The translations under genes were made by a program, and so were the position numbers. Below, in pieces: positions 10,215 through 20,016 of a DNA stretch of 28,514 bases (positions within the stretch are counted from its first letter, which is position 1; each line of letters begins with the position of its first letter). The stretch is taken from positions 1 through 28,514 of the forward strand of contig NRSV01000060.1 of the NCBI GenBank assembly GCA_002286855.1. Reading direction: 5' to 3'. The notes below the pieces were generated by a model, which did no database searches, was not told the DNA's origin, and worked only from the letters and a program-made list of their open reading frames with translations. The DNA comes from Bipolaris cookei. Taxonomy: Eukaryota; Ascomycota; Dothideomycetes; Pleosporales; Pleosporaceae.

Positions 10215-11638
10215 TTAGCGGCGGCCGTGAGAGCGGTTGATGCTGCCTTGCAGAGCATCCACCTCGCCCTCCAGACGCTTGATCTCTGCATGGCTAGCCT
10301 CGAGGTCCTTGTTAAGGCGATCACGCTCGGCAATAAGCTTCTGCTCCCATTGCCGGAAGCGCTGCTCCTCCACCTTGACCTGCTCGGTAAAACGCTTGCG
10401 CAGCGCCTCCTCCTCTTCCTTGAATTTAGGGTTATCCAGCTTCCTCGGGCGTGCCTCGCCAAACTTCCTCGTCTCCATCTGGCCGGCGCGGTAGGCCTCG
10501 TAGTGGTTCTCCTCGGTCGTGTGGATCAGGTCGAGCATGTGGGTTCGGATGAGGATGGCGCGCAGCTTCTTGAAGTCGCAGTGCTCCTCGTTCTCGACTT
10601 CAGCAACACCCCAGGCGTATTGTCGGCCCTTGACGGTGCGGCCATCATTGGTTTGCACGTCCTTTTCGGAGCCAATGACGGAGAAGGGCATGGCGTCGAT
10701 GAGGCTGCGAGCGTGCTGCATGGCGGCAGCGTCGTCGTCCTCTAGCGGAGGAGTGTAGATCTTGATACCCTGAGCATCAATAACCTGGCGTACCTAGAAG
10801 CGGTCAGCATGCGTTGCAGGGGGCGCACAAGAAAAAAGGAAGCACACGCACCCTCATCTTGAACTTGGCCAGATCCGTGGGGCTCAATGTGTCGGCCTTT
10901 GCGACAACGGGGATCAGGTTGACGCGTGTGCACAGCTTCTTCATGACCTCAATGTCGAGGGGCTTAAGCGTGTGGCCCGTAGGGCGGATGAAGTAGAGAC
11001 AGGCGTGGACACGGAGGTCGATCTTGTCGGTACGGCGTGGTTGTTGCTCCTGCAGCATGTACGACTCGTGCTGGTCGTCGAGGAACTCGATGATGGGCTG
11101 CCACGAGTCGCGGTTGTTGACGTAGTCGCCGAATCCGGGCGTGTCGATGACGGTGAGTCGGACTGCAAGGGTCAGCCATGGTATCTAGGGGTGTATGCAA
11201 GCATTCAGAAGGAAAAGCCTACCCTTGAAGAACTTCTCCTCGAGCTCTGCCTTTGTGATTTCAATCTCGACGGTCTTGTCCATCTGCTTGTGGTGTCGTC
11301 GCTTGTGGTCGGCATAGTTCTTGATGGTGGTAGAGAAGAGGGTGTTGATGAAAGTCGTCTTTCCGAGGCCAGACTCTCCAGCAACCTAGAGTTGTGAGAT
11401 GGGGGGTCCGCAAGGTCAGTATAGGGGCTGGTGGCTTACCATGATAGTGAAGGCAGCACCACGCTTGGCAACAATCTTGTGCCTGTGTTACGTTAGACTG
11501 GGGGCTCCGTGTCCATTGGAGACAGTAGACAGTACCTCTGGTTGGGGAGCTGGCAAGAGGGTTAGTATGTAGCATGTTCAGCTGGACAATGGAGACACGT
11601 ACATTGGCAATGCCAATTGGGGACGCGGACTCGGCCAT
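10215..11638 (-). CDS. cdc12: Septin, Cdc12/AspC type (six exons)
   Basis: Exons 11638-11603, 11549-11536, 11482-11440, 11385-11223, 11162-10852 and 10793-10215 join in frame to 381 aa. Introns are 53, 53, 54, 60 and 58 nt; the second exon is only 14 nt. The P-loop is GESGLGKT (34-41), the switch-II motif DTPG (92-95) and the G4 motif AKAD (173-176); the septin unique element follows, then a C-terminal coiled coil (~310-372). The start SPIGIANLPNQR, the segment DDQHESYMLQEQQPRRTDK and the C-terminal coiled coil match Cdc12 (AspC in Aspergillus) better than Cdc3, Cdc10 or Cdc11. Septins bind GTP and assemble into hetero-oligomeric rods and filaments at septa, hyphal tips and branch sites under the plasma membrane. 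All motifs are intact. The gene is divergent from PWP2. Confidence 0.95.
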
Positions 11639-12134
11639 GATGTGGTGGTGTCGAGAGCTGCTGGGAAGGGTGTGGGATGGGTACGGGGAAAGGGTCTACA
11701 GGGACGTGTTAGTAGTCGAGTCTTTGGCGCGAATCCAACATGACTGCGTGCAAGCAGAGTCATGATGGTAATGATGACAAGGAGTAGGTGGGTGAGTTGT
11801 TTACATACACAGACGTGATCCAGCAACGAGCAAGCGTGTGGGATATGTGTAGAAGAGAGAGACTTTGTTTGTGGTGGTGGTGGACAATTTGGGCCGACTC
11901 CCCTTTCTGCGAGAGTCGAGCGGTCGGTCAGTCGGCAGGCACGCGCGCACGGGCCCGCGACGGGGAATCCGCCTGACTAGTGCGTCTGCACGGAGATCCG
12001 AGCGCTGGAAAAAAGTTGTGGACTTGGAATCGTTATCACTCGACGACCATTACACCCAGCACATTGCAGTACAATACATTACAGACCATATTCGACAACG
12101 CCATGGTCACGCAGTCCAGCAGCCCATTGTGATC
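11639..12134. promoter_or_regulatory. Shared upstream region of the septin and PWP2 genes
   Basis: These 496 bp separate two divergent start codons and must contain both promoters. A pyrimidine-rich tract precedes the septin ATG on its strand (11641-11700). No TATA box is obvious, as is common for housekeeping genes. Confidence 0.5.
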
Positions 12135-14917
12135 ATGAAAACTGACTTCCAGGTACGCCCAGTATACATGTGCAAATTACTTAACACAATCACCTGGCTG
12201 ACATAATCCCAGTTCTCCAACCTGCTCGGCACTGTCTACAGCAGAGGCAACCTTCTTTTCACCCCAGATGGCACCTGTCTGCTGTCGCCTGTAGGCAATC
12301 GCGTGACTGTCTTCGACCTTGTAAGGTATGTGGGCGCATATATTTATCTGCCCACGCATCCAGCCCGCTCACGCATCCCAGCTCAAAGTCGTACACGCTT
12401 CCCTTTGCCCATCGCAAGAACATTGTTCGCCTCGCACTCAACCCCCGCGGTAATCTTCTTCTCTCTGTCGACCAGGACGGCCGCGCAGTCCTCACCAATT
12501 TCCCCCGCCGCATCGTCCTCTACCACTTCTCTCTCGGCGGCGAAGTGACTGCCCTCGCCTTTTCGCCCTCGGGTCGCCATTTCGCAGTGGGCATCGGACG
12601 CCAAATCCAAGTATGGCACACGCCTTCAACCCCAGATGTCGCAGAGGGCGACCTCGAGTTTGCGCCTTTTGTGCGCCACCGTATCTACACCGGCCACTAC
12701 AACGCCGTCCAGAGCATAGAATGGTCGAGCGACTCGCGCTTCTTTCTCTCCGCATCCAAGGACATGACAGCCCGCATATGGAGCCTTGACCAGGAAGAGG
12801 GATATGCGCAAACTACGCTGAGTGGCCACCGCCAAGAGGTCACCGGCGCATGGTTCTCAAAGGACCAGGAAACAATCTACACCGTCAGCAAGGACGGCGC
12901 CCTCTTTACATGGAAGTACATGCTGCGCTACGATGCGCCAGCAGACGCCGATGAAGACGACGACGATAACCTCCAGTGGGGCATCGCAGAGCGCAACTTT
13001 TTCCACCAGAACAACGCCCACGTCACATGCGCCAGCTTCCACCCAGAGTCCAAGCTGCTCGTCACCGGCTTTTCCCACGGCATCTTCTTCATCCACGAAC
13101 TGCCCAACTTCGCCCAAATTTCCAGCCTGAGCATATCGCAAAACGACATCGACTATGTCGCCATCAACAAGACGGGCGAGTGGCTGGCCTTTGGCGCATC
13201 AAAACTGGGCCAACTGCTCGTCTGGGAGTGGCAGTCGGAATCATACATCTTGAAGCAGCAAGGCCATTTTGACTCGATAAATACCATTGCCTATTCACCA
13301 GATGGTCAAAGAATTATCACCGCCGCAGACGACGGCAAGATCAAGGTGTGGGACGTCAACTCGGGCTTCTGCGTCGTCACCTTTACAGAGCACATGGGTG
13401 GCGTGACAGCCTGCGAGTTTGCAAAAAAGGGTAACGTCCTGTTTACAGCCAGTCTTGACGGTTCCGTCCGCGCATGGGACTTGCATCGCTACAGAAATTT
13501 CCGCACATTCACTGCCCCCTCCAGACTTTCATTTTCCTCACTCGCTGTCGATCCCAGTGGAGAGGTTGTTTGCGCAGGTTCCATCGACTCCTTTGACATC
13601 CACATCTGGTCGGTTCAGACTGGCCAGCTGCTCGATCGTCTATCAGGACACGAAGGCCCTGTATCCTCTCTATCATTCTCTCCAGATGCGGGTACACTAG
13701 TGAGTGGAAGCTGGGACAGGACCGTGCGCCTTTGGAACATCTTTGCCCGCACCCAGACCAGCGAGCCGCTACAGCTCATGGCTGATATCCTCTGCGTGGC
13801 TTTCCGTCCAGACTCGAAGCAGATTGCCGTCACAACGCTCGATGGCCAACTGACCTTTTGGAATGTCTCCGACGCTGCACAGGAGAGTGGCGTCGATGCG
13901 CGACGGGATGTGTCTGGTGGCCGTAAAATGTCAGACCGACGAACGGCAGCCAACGTCGCCGGCACAAAAGCCTTTTCATCCGTCAAGTACAGTGCAGACG
14001 GCACTTGTGTCCTGGCTGGCGGCAACAGCAAGTACATCTGCTTGTATGATGTCCAGTCAGGTGCTTTACTCAAGAAGTTTACTGTGTCCGTCAATTTATC
14101 TTTGGATGGTACACAAGAGTTCTTGAATAGTAAATTCCTCACTGAAGCAGGTCCAGAGGGCCTCATTGATGACCAAGGCGAAGCGTCGGATCTTGAAGAC
14201 CGCCGAGATACCACCCTTCCCGGCGCTCAAAAGGGCATTGGCGCAAGGCGAACACGGCCTGAAGTACGGGTCCCAGATGTTGCCTTTTCGCCCACCGGGC
14301 GCGCTTTCTGTGCTGCCTCCACTGAAGGCTTGCTCATCTACTCGCTGGATAATACATTCCAATTTGATCCATTCGACCTCGACATCAGCGTCACACCATC
14401 GACCACTCTCGATACTTTGGGACAAAAGGATTACCTCAAGGCCCTGGTAATGGCGTTCCGATTGAATGAGCGCAACCTCATCCGACGCGTTTACGAAGCC
14501 ACACCCGTCACCAATATTCCGCTTGTAGTCAAAGAACTGCCTTCTGTTTACCTTGGTCGACTACTGCGGTTCGTCGCACACCAGGCCGACGAGTCCCCAC
14601 ATCTGGAATTCAATTTGGTATGGATAGAATCGCTTCTCAGCAAGCATGGCCGATGGATGAAAGAGCACAAGGGCGGTCTGGAAGCAGAGTTGCGAAGCGT
14701 AGAGAAGGCTGTGAGGAGGATCCAAGCTGAACTTGCCAGGTTAGCAGATGACAACATTTATCGCATCGAATATCTGCTTTCTCAACCCGTGGGTAAGAAG
14801 GATAACACACCATTTGCTATCGACTTCGGGGTCAAGAAAATAGAAGATGGCATTGTGGATGAAGAAATGGAAGATGACGACAGCGACGCCGGCGAGTGGT
14901 TGGGCTTTGAAGGATGA
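12135..14917 (+). CDS. PWP2: Periodic tryptophan protein 2 (SSU processome WD-repeat protein)
   Basis: Exon 1 (12135-12152) encodes MKTDFQ; intron 12153-12212; exon 2 12213-12325; intron 12326-12381; exon 3 12382-14917. Together they give 888 aa, close to the ~900-aa family length. The N-terminus FSNLLGTVYSRGNLLFTPDG is the hallmark Pwp2 start. Roughly a dozen WD40 repeats follow (for example IEWSSDSRFFLSASKDMTAR and SFSPDAGTLVSGSWDRTVRL), then the Utp12 domain (~727-835, KALVMAFRLNERNLIRRVYE) and a very acidic C-terminus. In yeast Pwp2/Utp1 is a core UTP-B subunit that binds the 5' external transcribed spacer of pre-rRNA and is needed for 18S rRNA maturation in the nucleolus. The second donor is read as AG/GTATGT because the alternative GTAAGG breaks the frame. 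No defect is seen. Confidence 0.97.
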
Positions 14918-15497
14918 TACCATTGTATGAACACGACTATTTTACGGGCAGCCCCTGATGTTCACGGCTCTGTGCCCTCTCCTCGGCCTTCAGCCGCGGT
15001 TGTCTCTCTCCGCTAACTGGGATTGCATTGCCCTTATGACCATACGCAGACAATGTGTCCACCTACTACTTTGCTAAATAATGCTTCCAGTAGGAGGAGG
15101 GGTGGCAGTTACGACTGATTACTATTCACCGCTATCACTGTTATTTTGATGGATCCAACTTGGTTGGCGTTTGACGTATCAGCTTATTGATCCTTGGAAA
15201 AGAAAAGCAGGCTTCACTGTAGCCTGTCGCAATCGGGTTTTGGGTAAATAATATGCGTTTGGGGTAGTGATTTCTACAAGGATCGCAACAAAAGCAGCGG
15301 CATGGAGAACCATGTTGCAAATAAGGCAGCAACAAGTCAATGAATGGAATGGAGACACACAGCGCAGCATGCCGATGGCTTCAAGCTCGCTATTTCTCGT
15401 CCCATGCCTATCTCCCATTTTATCTCCATCGCAAGTCGATCGCTTTTCTCTTTGTATCAGATTATTGATTCTCAAAACAGAATGATGGACCATACCC
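14918..15497. other. Intergenic 3' flank of PWP2
   Basis: No gene is supported; minus-strand frames here show no family pattern. It should contain the PWP2 3' untranslated region and ends at the edge of a MITE-like insertion. Confidence 0.45.
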
Positions 15498-15720
15498 TAA
15501 CCTAGTAGTAATGAGTATAAAGAGAATAACTTCGTAGTTAGATTAATCATTCAAACGAAAGGCTATACTAAAACGTTAGAGTTTCGACTCTAAGATCTCT
15601 GTACGCGCAGCTCTGGTTTCGAACCTAAGGAGAGTTATCCAGTAATACACTTCTCTATAGGCATACGCCTATTGGGACACGATTAACGGCATGCGCCTAT
15701 TGGGCGCGATAACTAGGTTA
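15498..15720. mobile_element. Possible 223-bp MITE-like element
   Basis: The stretch starts TAACCTAGT (15498-15506) and ends with its exact reverse complement ACTAGGTTA (15712-15720), a 9-bp terminal inverted repeat that could include a TA target duplication. It is AT-rich on the left and non-coding. Inside are a Pol III B-box-like GGTTTCGAACC and a direct repeat of about 27 bp. Size and ends fit a miniature inverted-repeat element. A chance 9-bp match cannot be excluded without other copies. Confidence 0.35.
15660..15713. repeat. Direct repeat of about 27 bp inside the MITE-like element
   Basis: Copies 15660-15687 and 15688-15713 share the core cgcctattggg and end in GAT(T)AAC, with a few substitutions and a 2-nt length difference. 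They are directly adjacent. Confidence 0.7.
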
Positions 15721-15932
15721 ACTGTGGTTGTATCGAAGGTAGTAGAATAGCGAACTATGACTGTGATAAAGGTAACAGCACCACGAACCATGGTTGCAGT
15801 AAGGACACGCAGCACAGCGCAGCGCAGCACACCAATGCCCACAAATTCGCCATATCTCGCCCTTCTGTCTCTTCAATTCCATTTCGACTCAATTATGTCA
15901 TCGCCAAAATGCCGCTCTCTTCATAGCTTCTG

Positions 15933-17111
15933 ATGGATGCGAATACAGAAACGCAGCTTGGGCTGCTTCAATCGTTTGAGACACTGTGGGATGAGAAAGA
16001 TGCACACGAGTCTGGCACTGTCGACGGCAAAGCGGATACTCCAATGCGCTATTCGCTAGAGATTCTGGATGATTCATATGCTATTGGTGCAGTGCTTACT
16101 GTCTCTGATACTCGGCCAGCATCACCTGTCACCAAGGATGCTTCCGGGTGCCCATCGCTGCAAACACTGGTCGATCATTCTGGAATTGATCCATTTCGAG
16201 CTGTACCGAAAAGACCACGAGCTTTGTCCGAATCCGATGCAAAACAAGCAGAGGAGGATCTCTCTTCTCGATCAACATGGCTTCCCTATGACATTGTTGT
16301 ACGGGACTTTGCTCGTATACAGTCGACTTCATCTCCAGACTCCAAAACTTCCTTACCGATTCCGTTCCAATTGAACATTAGAAGGCGCAGAAGCCAATCG
16401 CTTAATTTAACCCGTTATATAATTTCCATCCGCACCGCAATCAAGCTCAGAAGTAAAATTGAAGATAAATCTGCGCATCCTGCCACACCCCCTGATCTCT
16501 CTGCCAAACATGTCGGGAAACATCCCACCCCATACACCATGCCGTTGGTTACCGATCTGGAAAAGATTCTGCACCCTATGCTCGTCGACGCCATCGTCAT
16601 GTCAGATTACGCTGACGACTTTCCAAACCGCTGCTTCTGCTCGCTCGTCCTGCACGAAATCCAGTGCAACCTGCCCGCCATGTGCCTCGACCTCCACGGA
16701 CCCCGAAACCACGAACACCTCCAGACACAGTTAAGCTGCATACTATCTAAGAACACGGTTGTGCTCGATAAGCTTCTCAGCCTCTACGGCGACGCATTGC
16801 GACTCCATGCGCACGCGCGCATGAACTCGCAGCCCATGATCCTAGATACCTGGAACGAATTCGTCGGGCTGCTAATTGAAGACGTGTTCGTGCTGTCTAG
16901 GCACCCTATATTTGACCAGATTGACGAATTGGAGCGGCTGGAGCGTGCGGTGGGGGTTGGGCCCGACGACGAGTTTTTTGTGGATACCGGAGTCAGGGCT
17001 GGGTTGAGGAAAAGTATGGAGAAAGGGAGACGCAAGATTCGGGTGTTCAAGTACAAGGGGGACAAGAGGGTGATTAGGTCAAGGGGGAGGAGGTGGGACT
17101 TTACGTCTTAG
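15933..17111 (+). CDS. Uncharacterised 392-aa protein
   Basis: One uninterrupted frame runs from ATG 15933 to TAG 17109-17111. I do not recognise the family. Residues 1-130 are acidic, Ser-rich and probably disordered. A basic stretch (LNIRRRRSQSLNLTRYIISI, ~147-166) follows. Residues ~210-340 look helical and folded (TDLEKILHPMLVDAIVMSDY, ILDTWNEFVGLLIEDVFVLS). The last ~40 residues are strongly basic (RKSMEKGRRKIRVFKYKGDK, then RGRRWDF), which suggests nucleic-acid or nuclear interactions but does not prove them. No signal peptide or membrane helix is seen. It lies alone between the PWP2 3' flank and the mitochondrial protein gene. Likely real because of its length and folded-looking core. 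Confidence 0.6.
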   Translation: MDANTETQLGLLQSFETLWDEKDAHESGTVDGKADTPMRYSLEILDDSYAIGAVLTVSDTRPASPVTKDASGCPSLQTLVDHSGIDPFRAVPKRPRALSESDAKQAEEDLSSRSTWLPYDIVVRDFARIQSTSSPDSKTSLPIPFQLNIRRRRSQSLNLTRYIISIRTAIKLRSKIEDKSAHPATPPDLSAKHVGKHPTPYTMPLVTDLEKILHPMLVDAIVMSDYADDFPNRCFCSLVLHEIQCNLPAMCLDLHGPRNHEHLQTQLSCILSKNTVVLDKLLSLYGDALRLHAHARMNSQPMILDTWNEFVGLLIEDVFVLSRHPIFDQIDELERLERAVGVGPDDEFFVDTGVRAGLRKSMEKGRRKIRVFKYKGDKRVIRSRGRRWDFTS

Positions 17112-17392
17112 ATTAGGGTTCTTGGTGTCATGGTAGAAATGGCCACGGCGTTATTCCTAAAAAATCAAGAACTATTTACTTTGTTTTTTTATTATTTTGA
17201 ACTCAGGTGTACCATGAATCCGACGTGGCTGAGAGCTTCAATTGCAAAATCAGTTTTAGAATTTGCTCTAACTGATTACAGGCCGACGTCAGCTCCTTTT
17301 GCATTTGCTGGAAAATAAATTGTGCTTCGATATTCACGTAGTAGCTTAGATGTTTTTTTATAATATGATCCTACATCTTACAGTCTCACGTC

Positions 17393-18692
17393 CTAACTGC
17401 ATTCCTCAACCGCCTCCTTTACCATGCCTAGGTACTGTGTCTTCAGTACCTCTCCATCGCGTAATGCAAGAGTGTTGAGCTTATCTACTGATTGCATCAG
17501 GACTTGCTCAACCTTTGTCTCGAATTGCTGCGCCTCGTTCGCCATGGGCATGTCACCTCTAAGCACCTTGCGAGACGTCTTGAGCGCGTTCCAGACAATG
17601 ACAAGTTCGAGCAAATCATGGCAATGTTTAGTGACGAATTCGAGGTGCGATTTAACATCCGGGAAGTCGGCGGAGGTTTTAGATGAACTTTCCAAAAGGC
17701 CATTGATCGATGTCTGAAAAGAATGTTCATTAGAGAATATTTAGGTAGTTGGTGGGTGAAAAGGGAGACTCACAACGTAATCGGTCTGCTTGATTGCAGC
17801 GATCAAGCGACTTACTATCTTTTTGACCTCTTCTTTGTCCCCGTCGTACTTTTCAGCAACAACAGCAGCCAGTTCAGCGGGTAGCGCAATAACAACAGGG
17901 TGCCCTCTCCAGTCGCCATCCTTCTTTGTCGTAGTCACAGGTTTATCGCCGCAATGCTCTTTATCCTCCATGAGCCCCACAACCTGCTTCGCCATCTTGA
18001 GCGCTTTTGTCGTCTCTTCCTGATCCCAGTCGGCCATTGCAGCCCTGCTGTGTACACTCCTCAAGACTTGGGTCAACACACCCCGGTTGCTCAGACTGAT
18101 CCCTGTTGCCTTTGGCCTCTGTAATGCCTTCAAGATCAGATGGTGCATATCCGCCAGAGCCAGTTTCCTGATAATCATTTCCTGCCATCGGGTCTTGGCC
18201 TTGATTCCCGCCTCCTGGAATCCCTCGAGACATCGAAGTACATTTTCCCAGTCTTCCTGCGTTTTGCTGTTCTCCACCACACCACGGAGTGTCTGCCAAC
18301 GATCGGGTAACTTGTTACGGTCCAGGTGCTCAAGGGGAAGAGTGACGTCTCCCAGGGTAATCTCCACAGGCTCGGCTTCGAGTTTGGGTCGGGACTCTTG
18401 AGAGTAGACAAGTTTTTGTTGCTCTTTTGTCAGATGGTATGGGAGCAGAACCTTCGAGTTGAAGGTGGAGAGAAGGGCGGAGAGCTCAGGAGAAGAGGGT
18501 AGGAGAAAGTTTGGGAGGGCGCCTGTATCGAGTCAATCTCTGGCCGAACAGTGCTGGTTGAGTAGGAAGAGGATGCGGACCTCTTGAATGGGCGGAACTC
18601 TGTGAGAAGGCCCGCCCCGAACCATTGGCGTATATACAGACATATCGCGAGTTCTGGAGTGCCAATTGGCAGCTCTGCCGTATTGAATGCAT
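17393..18692 (-). CDS. Predicted mitochondrial protein of unknown function (three exons)
   Basis: Exon 1 18692-18581, exon 2 18522-17774 and exon 3 17713-17393 join in frame to 393 aa. The second intron is canonical (GTGAGT...TTCAG, 60 nt). The first (58 nt) has a GTCCGC donor, atypical but the one that restores the frame. The N-terminus (MHSIRQSCQLALQNSRYVCI, then GRAFSQSS) is basic, hydroxylated and free of acidic residues, and RAFS fits a mitochondrial presequence cleavage site. The body is helical and acidic-basic mixed (LPNFLLPSSPELSALLSTFN, LPLEHLDRNKLPDRWQTLRG, HLILKALQRPKATGISLSNR) and ends KEAVEECS. No catalytic motif is recognised. A role in mitochondrial gene expression is possible but only a guess. 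Divergent from NAA38 with 201 bp between start codons. Confidence 0.75.
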
Positions 18693-18893
18693 CCTGTCGT
18701 GGGCGAGAACTGCGGCCGTCGCATGCGCTCATCACAGTTCCAAAAATCATCCGCAAACGCGTCAAACACGCCAAGACGCCAAGACGCCAGGACTTTTCGG
18801 CGAGGTGTTCCCACCTCCATCAGCCTCAAGCCACCCCTCCAGCCTCAGGCGATCTACACAGCCACATCGTGGTCCCCTCTTTTCAGAGAGACC
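18693..18893. promoter_or_regulatory. Bidirectional promoter between the mitochondrial protein gene and NAA38
   Basis: Only 201 bp separate the two divergent start codons, so core elements must be shared or interleaved. A 9-bp motif is repeated in tandem (gccaagacgccaagacgcc near 18769-18787). No TATA box is seen. Confidence 0.5.
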
Positions 18894-19340
18894 ATGTTGG
18901 CGGCAAAAAGGAGAAACCGCCACAGCTGGTTCTCCTCACGAGCCAAAAAGACACCAGAAATGGACAACGAGCAAGCCACCTTTTGGCTGAGCCAGTTCAT
19001 TGGAAAGAACCTGCGCATACACGCGAGTGACGGCCGCGTCTTTGGGGGTCAGATGAAATGCACGGACAAGGTGGGTCGCTGATATTGGCTGTGCCTGTGT
19101 ATCACAGCGACTTTTAACATCCATCAGGACCGCAACATTATTCTCGCGCTGGCACATGAGTACCGTGCTCCTTCGGCAGAGGCCATTCGCAAGGCTGTCG
19201 AAGAGTCGGGTAACCAATCTGCATCTGTAGCCTGGAACAGTCGCTTTGTTGGATTGATTGTTGTGCCGGGGCAGCATATCAAGAAAATTGAATTCGAGGA
19301 GAATATGCTGCCGGGACAGAAGAGTACGGTGGTTTTCTAA
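18894..19340 (+). CDS. NAA38: LSM-domain protein, NatC auxiliary subunit Naa38/LSMD1 type
   Basis: Exon 1 18894-19070, intron 19071-19127 (57 nt, GTGGGT...CAG) and exon 2 19128-19340 give 129 aa. The Sm1 part reads FWLSQFIGKNLRIHASDGRV followed by FGGQMKCTDKDRNIILALAH; the Sm2 part reads SRFVGLIVVPGQHIKKIEFE. This is the layout of LSMD1/Mak31-like proteins, small Sm-fold subunits that join Naa30 and Naa35 in the cytosolic NatC N-terminal acetyltransferase. I use the first ATG (18894, good context ACC before ATG); an in-frame ATG at 18960 (MDNEQATFWL) would remove 22 basic residues and may be the true start. Sm folds also occur in RNA-binding LSm proteins, but the Sm2 motif and the short length favour Naa38. 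Confidence 0.88.
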
Positions 19341-19680
19341 TATGCTTTTTTTGCGATTTGAGTTGAAGTTTTACTTCTGCGCGTGCGGCTACATTATACA
19401 TAGCGCGCATCACAAGAGCAGGGCAATCCAGATATTAGTGAGGATCACTTTGACTAGCATACTGTGATTCTGCTGACTTCTGGGTTTGCAGGCGTGTCAA
19501 TAGCAACCGTGAATGTGGCCCAATACTACTTGGTAGCAAGATACCCTCATCATTCACTGTCCAATACCAACAATGCTCAATACTTTGATCTTCCTCCACA
19601 CTAGTGACTCAGGTTTTACCTATTGAGCACTCTCACCCCTAAACCCCATCCCTACCATCAAGCATCCCAGCGCATCGACA
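19341..19680. other. Intergenic 3' flank of NAA38
   Basis: No gene is supported. It marks the change from intact genes on the left to relics and transposons on the right. Confidence 0.45.
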
Positions 19681-20016
19681 ATGTCTCGTAGCACCCACAA
19701 CACATGAATGATATCAAACATGCCTCTTCAGTCTCCTCCACTAGCACACCAGTATCTTTCAGATGAAGCGTCATGCCCTCAAGACGCTTGCCACCCTCCT
19801 CACCCACACGGGCCCTCCTTCCAGAGTCCCACAAAGATAGGCAAATCCCCCTTCCTCCTTCGTCTTCCCGCAGAAATCCTCAATCTCATCTATTCTTACG
19901 CTCTAATTTCACCTACCTCTTCAATCACCTAAAACGCATCAGAAACTCGTTTCCCGCTGTATAATATCGGGCTCAGTCTCATATCATCGTGCCATGCGTT
20001 AGCGCTTAAGATATAG
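19681..20016 (+). pseudogene. Truncated relic of an F-box-like protein gene
   Basis: Read from ATG 19681, one frame gives MSRSTHNT, a TGA at 19705-19707, then a Pro/His-rich segment and SPFLLRLPAEILNLIYSYAL, which matches the F-box-like motif opening many fungal proteins (LPAEIxNLIYxYAL). A TAA at 19930-19932 follows. The same frame then continues with a family-like segment (FPLYNIGLSLISSCHALALK) to a TAG at 20014-20016, after which the sequence becomes AT-rich and unrecognisable. Two internal nonsense codons and loss of the C-terminal part argue for a dead gene. Both stops could be single C-to-T changes (CGA to TGA, CAA to TAA). Confidence 0.6.

Noticed and set aside
12326..12381. Alternative donor GTAAGG at 12321 in PWP2
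   Set aside because: It would put exon 3 in the wrong frame. The donor AG/GTATGT at 12326 restores the conserved sequence.
15560..15625. A tRNA gene suggested by GGTTTCGAACC and a TTTCGA loop
   Set aside because: The T-loop has one base too many, the anticodon stem does not pair with a 7-base loop, and no acceptor stem is present. It is treated as part of a MITE-like element.
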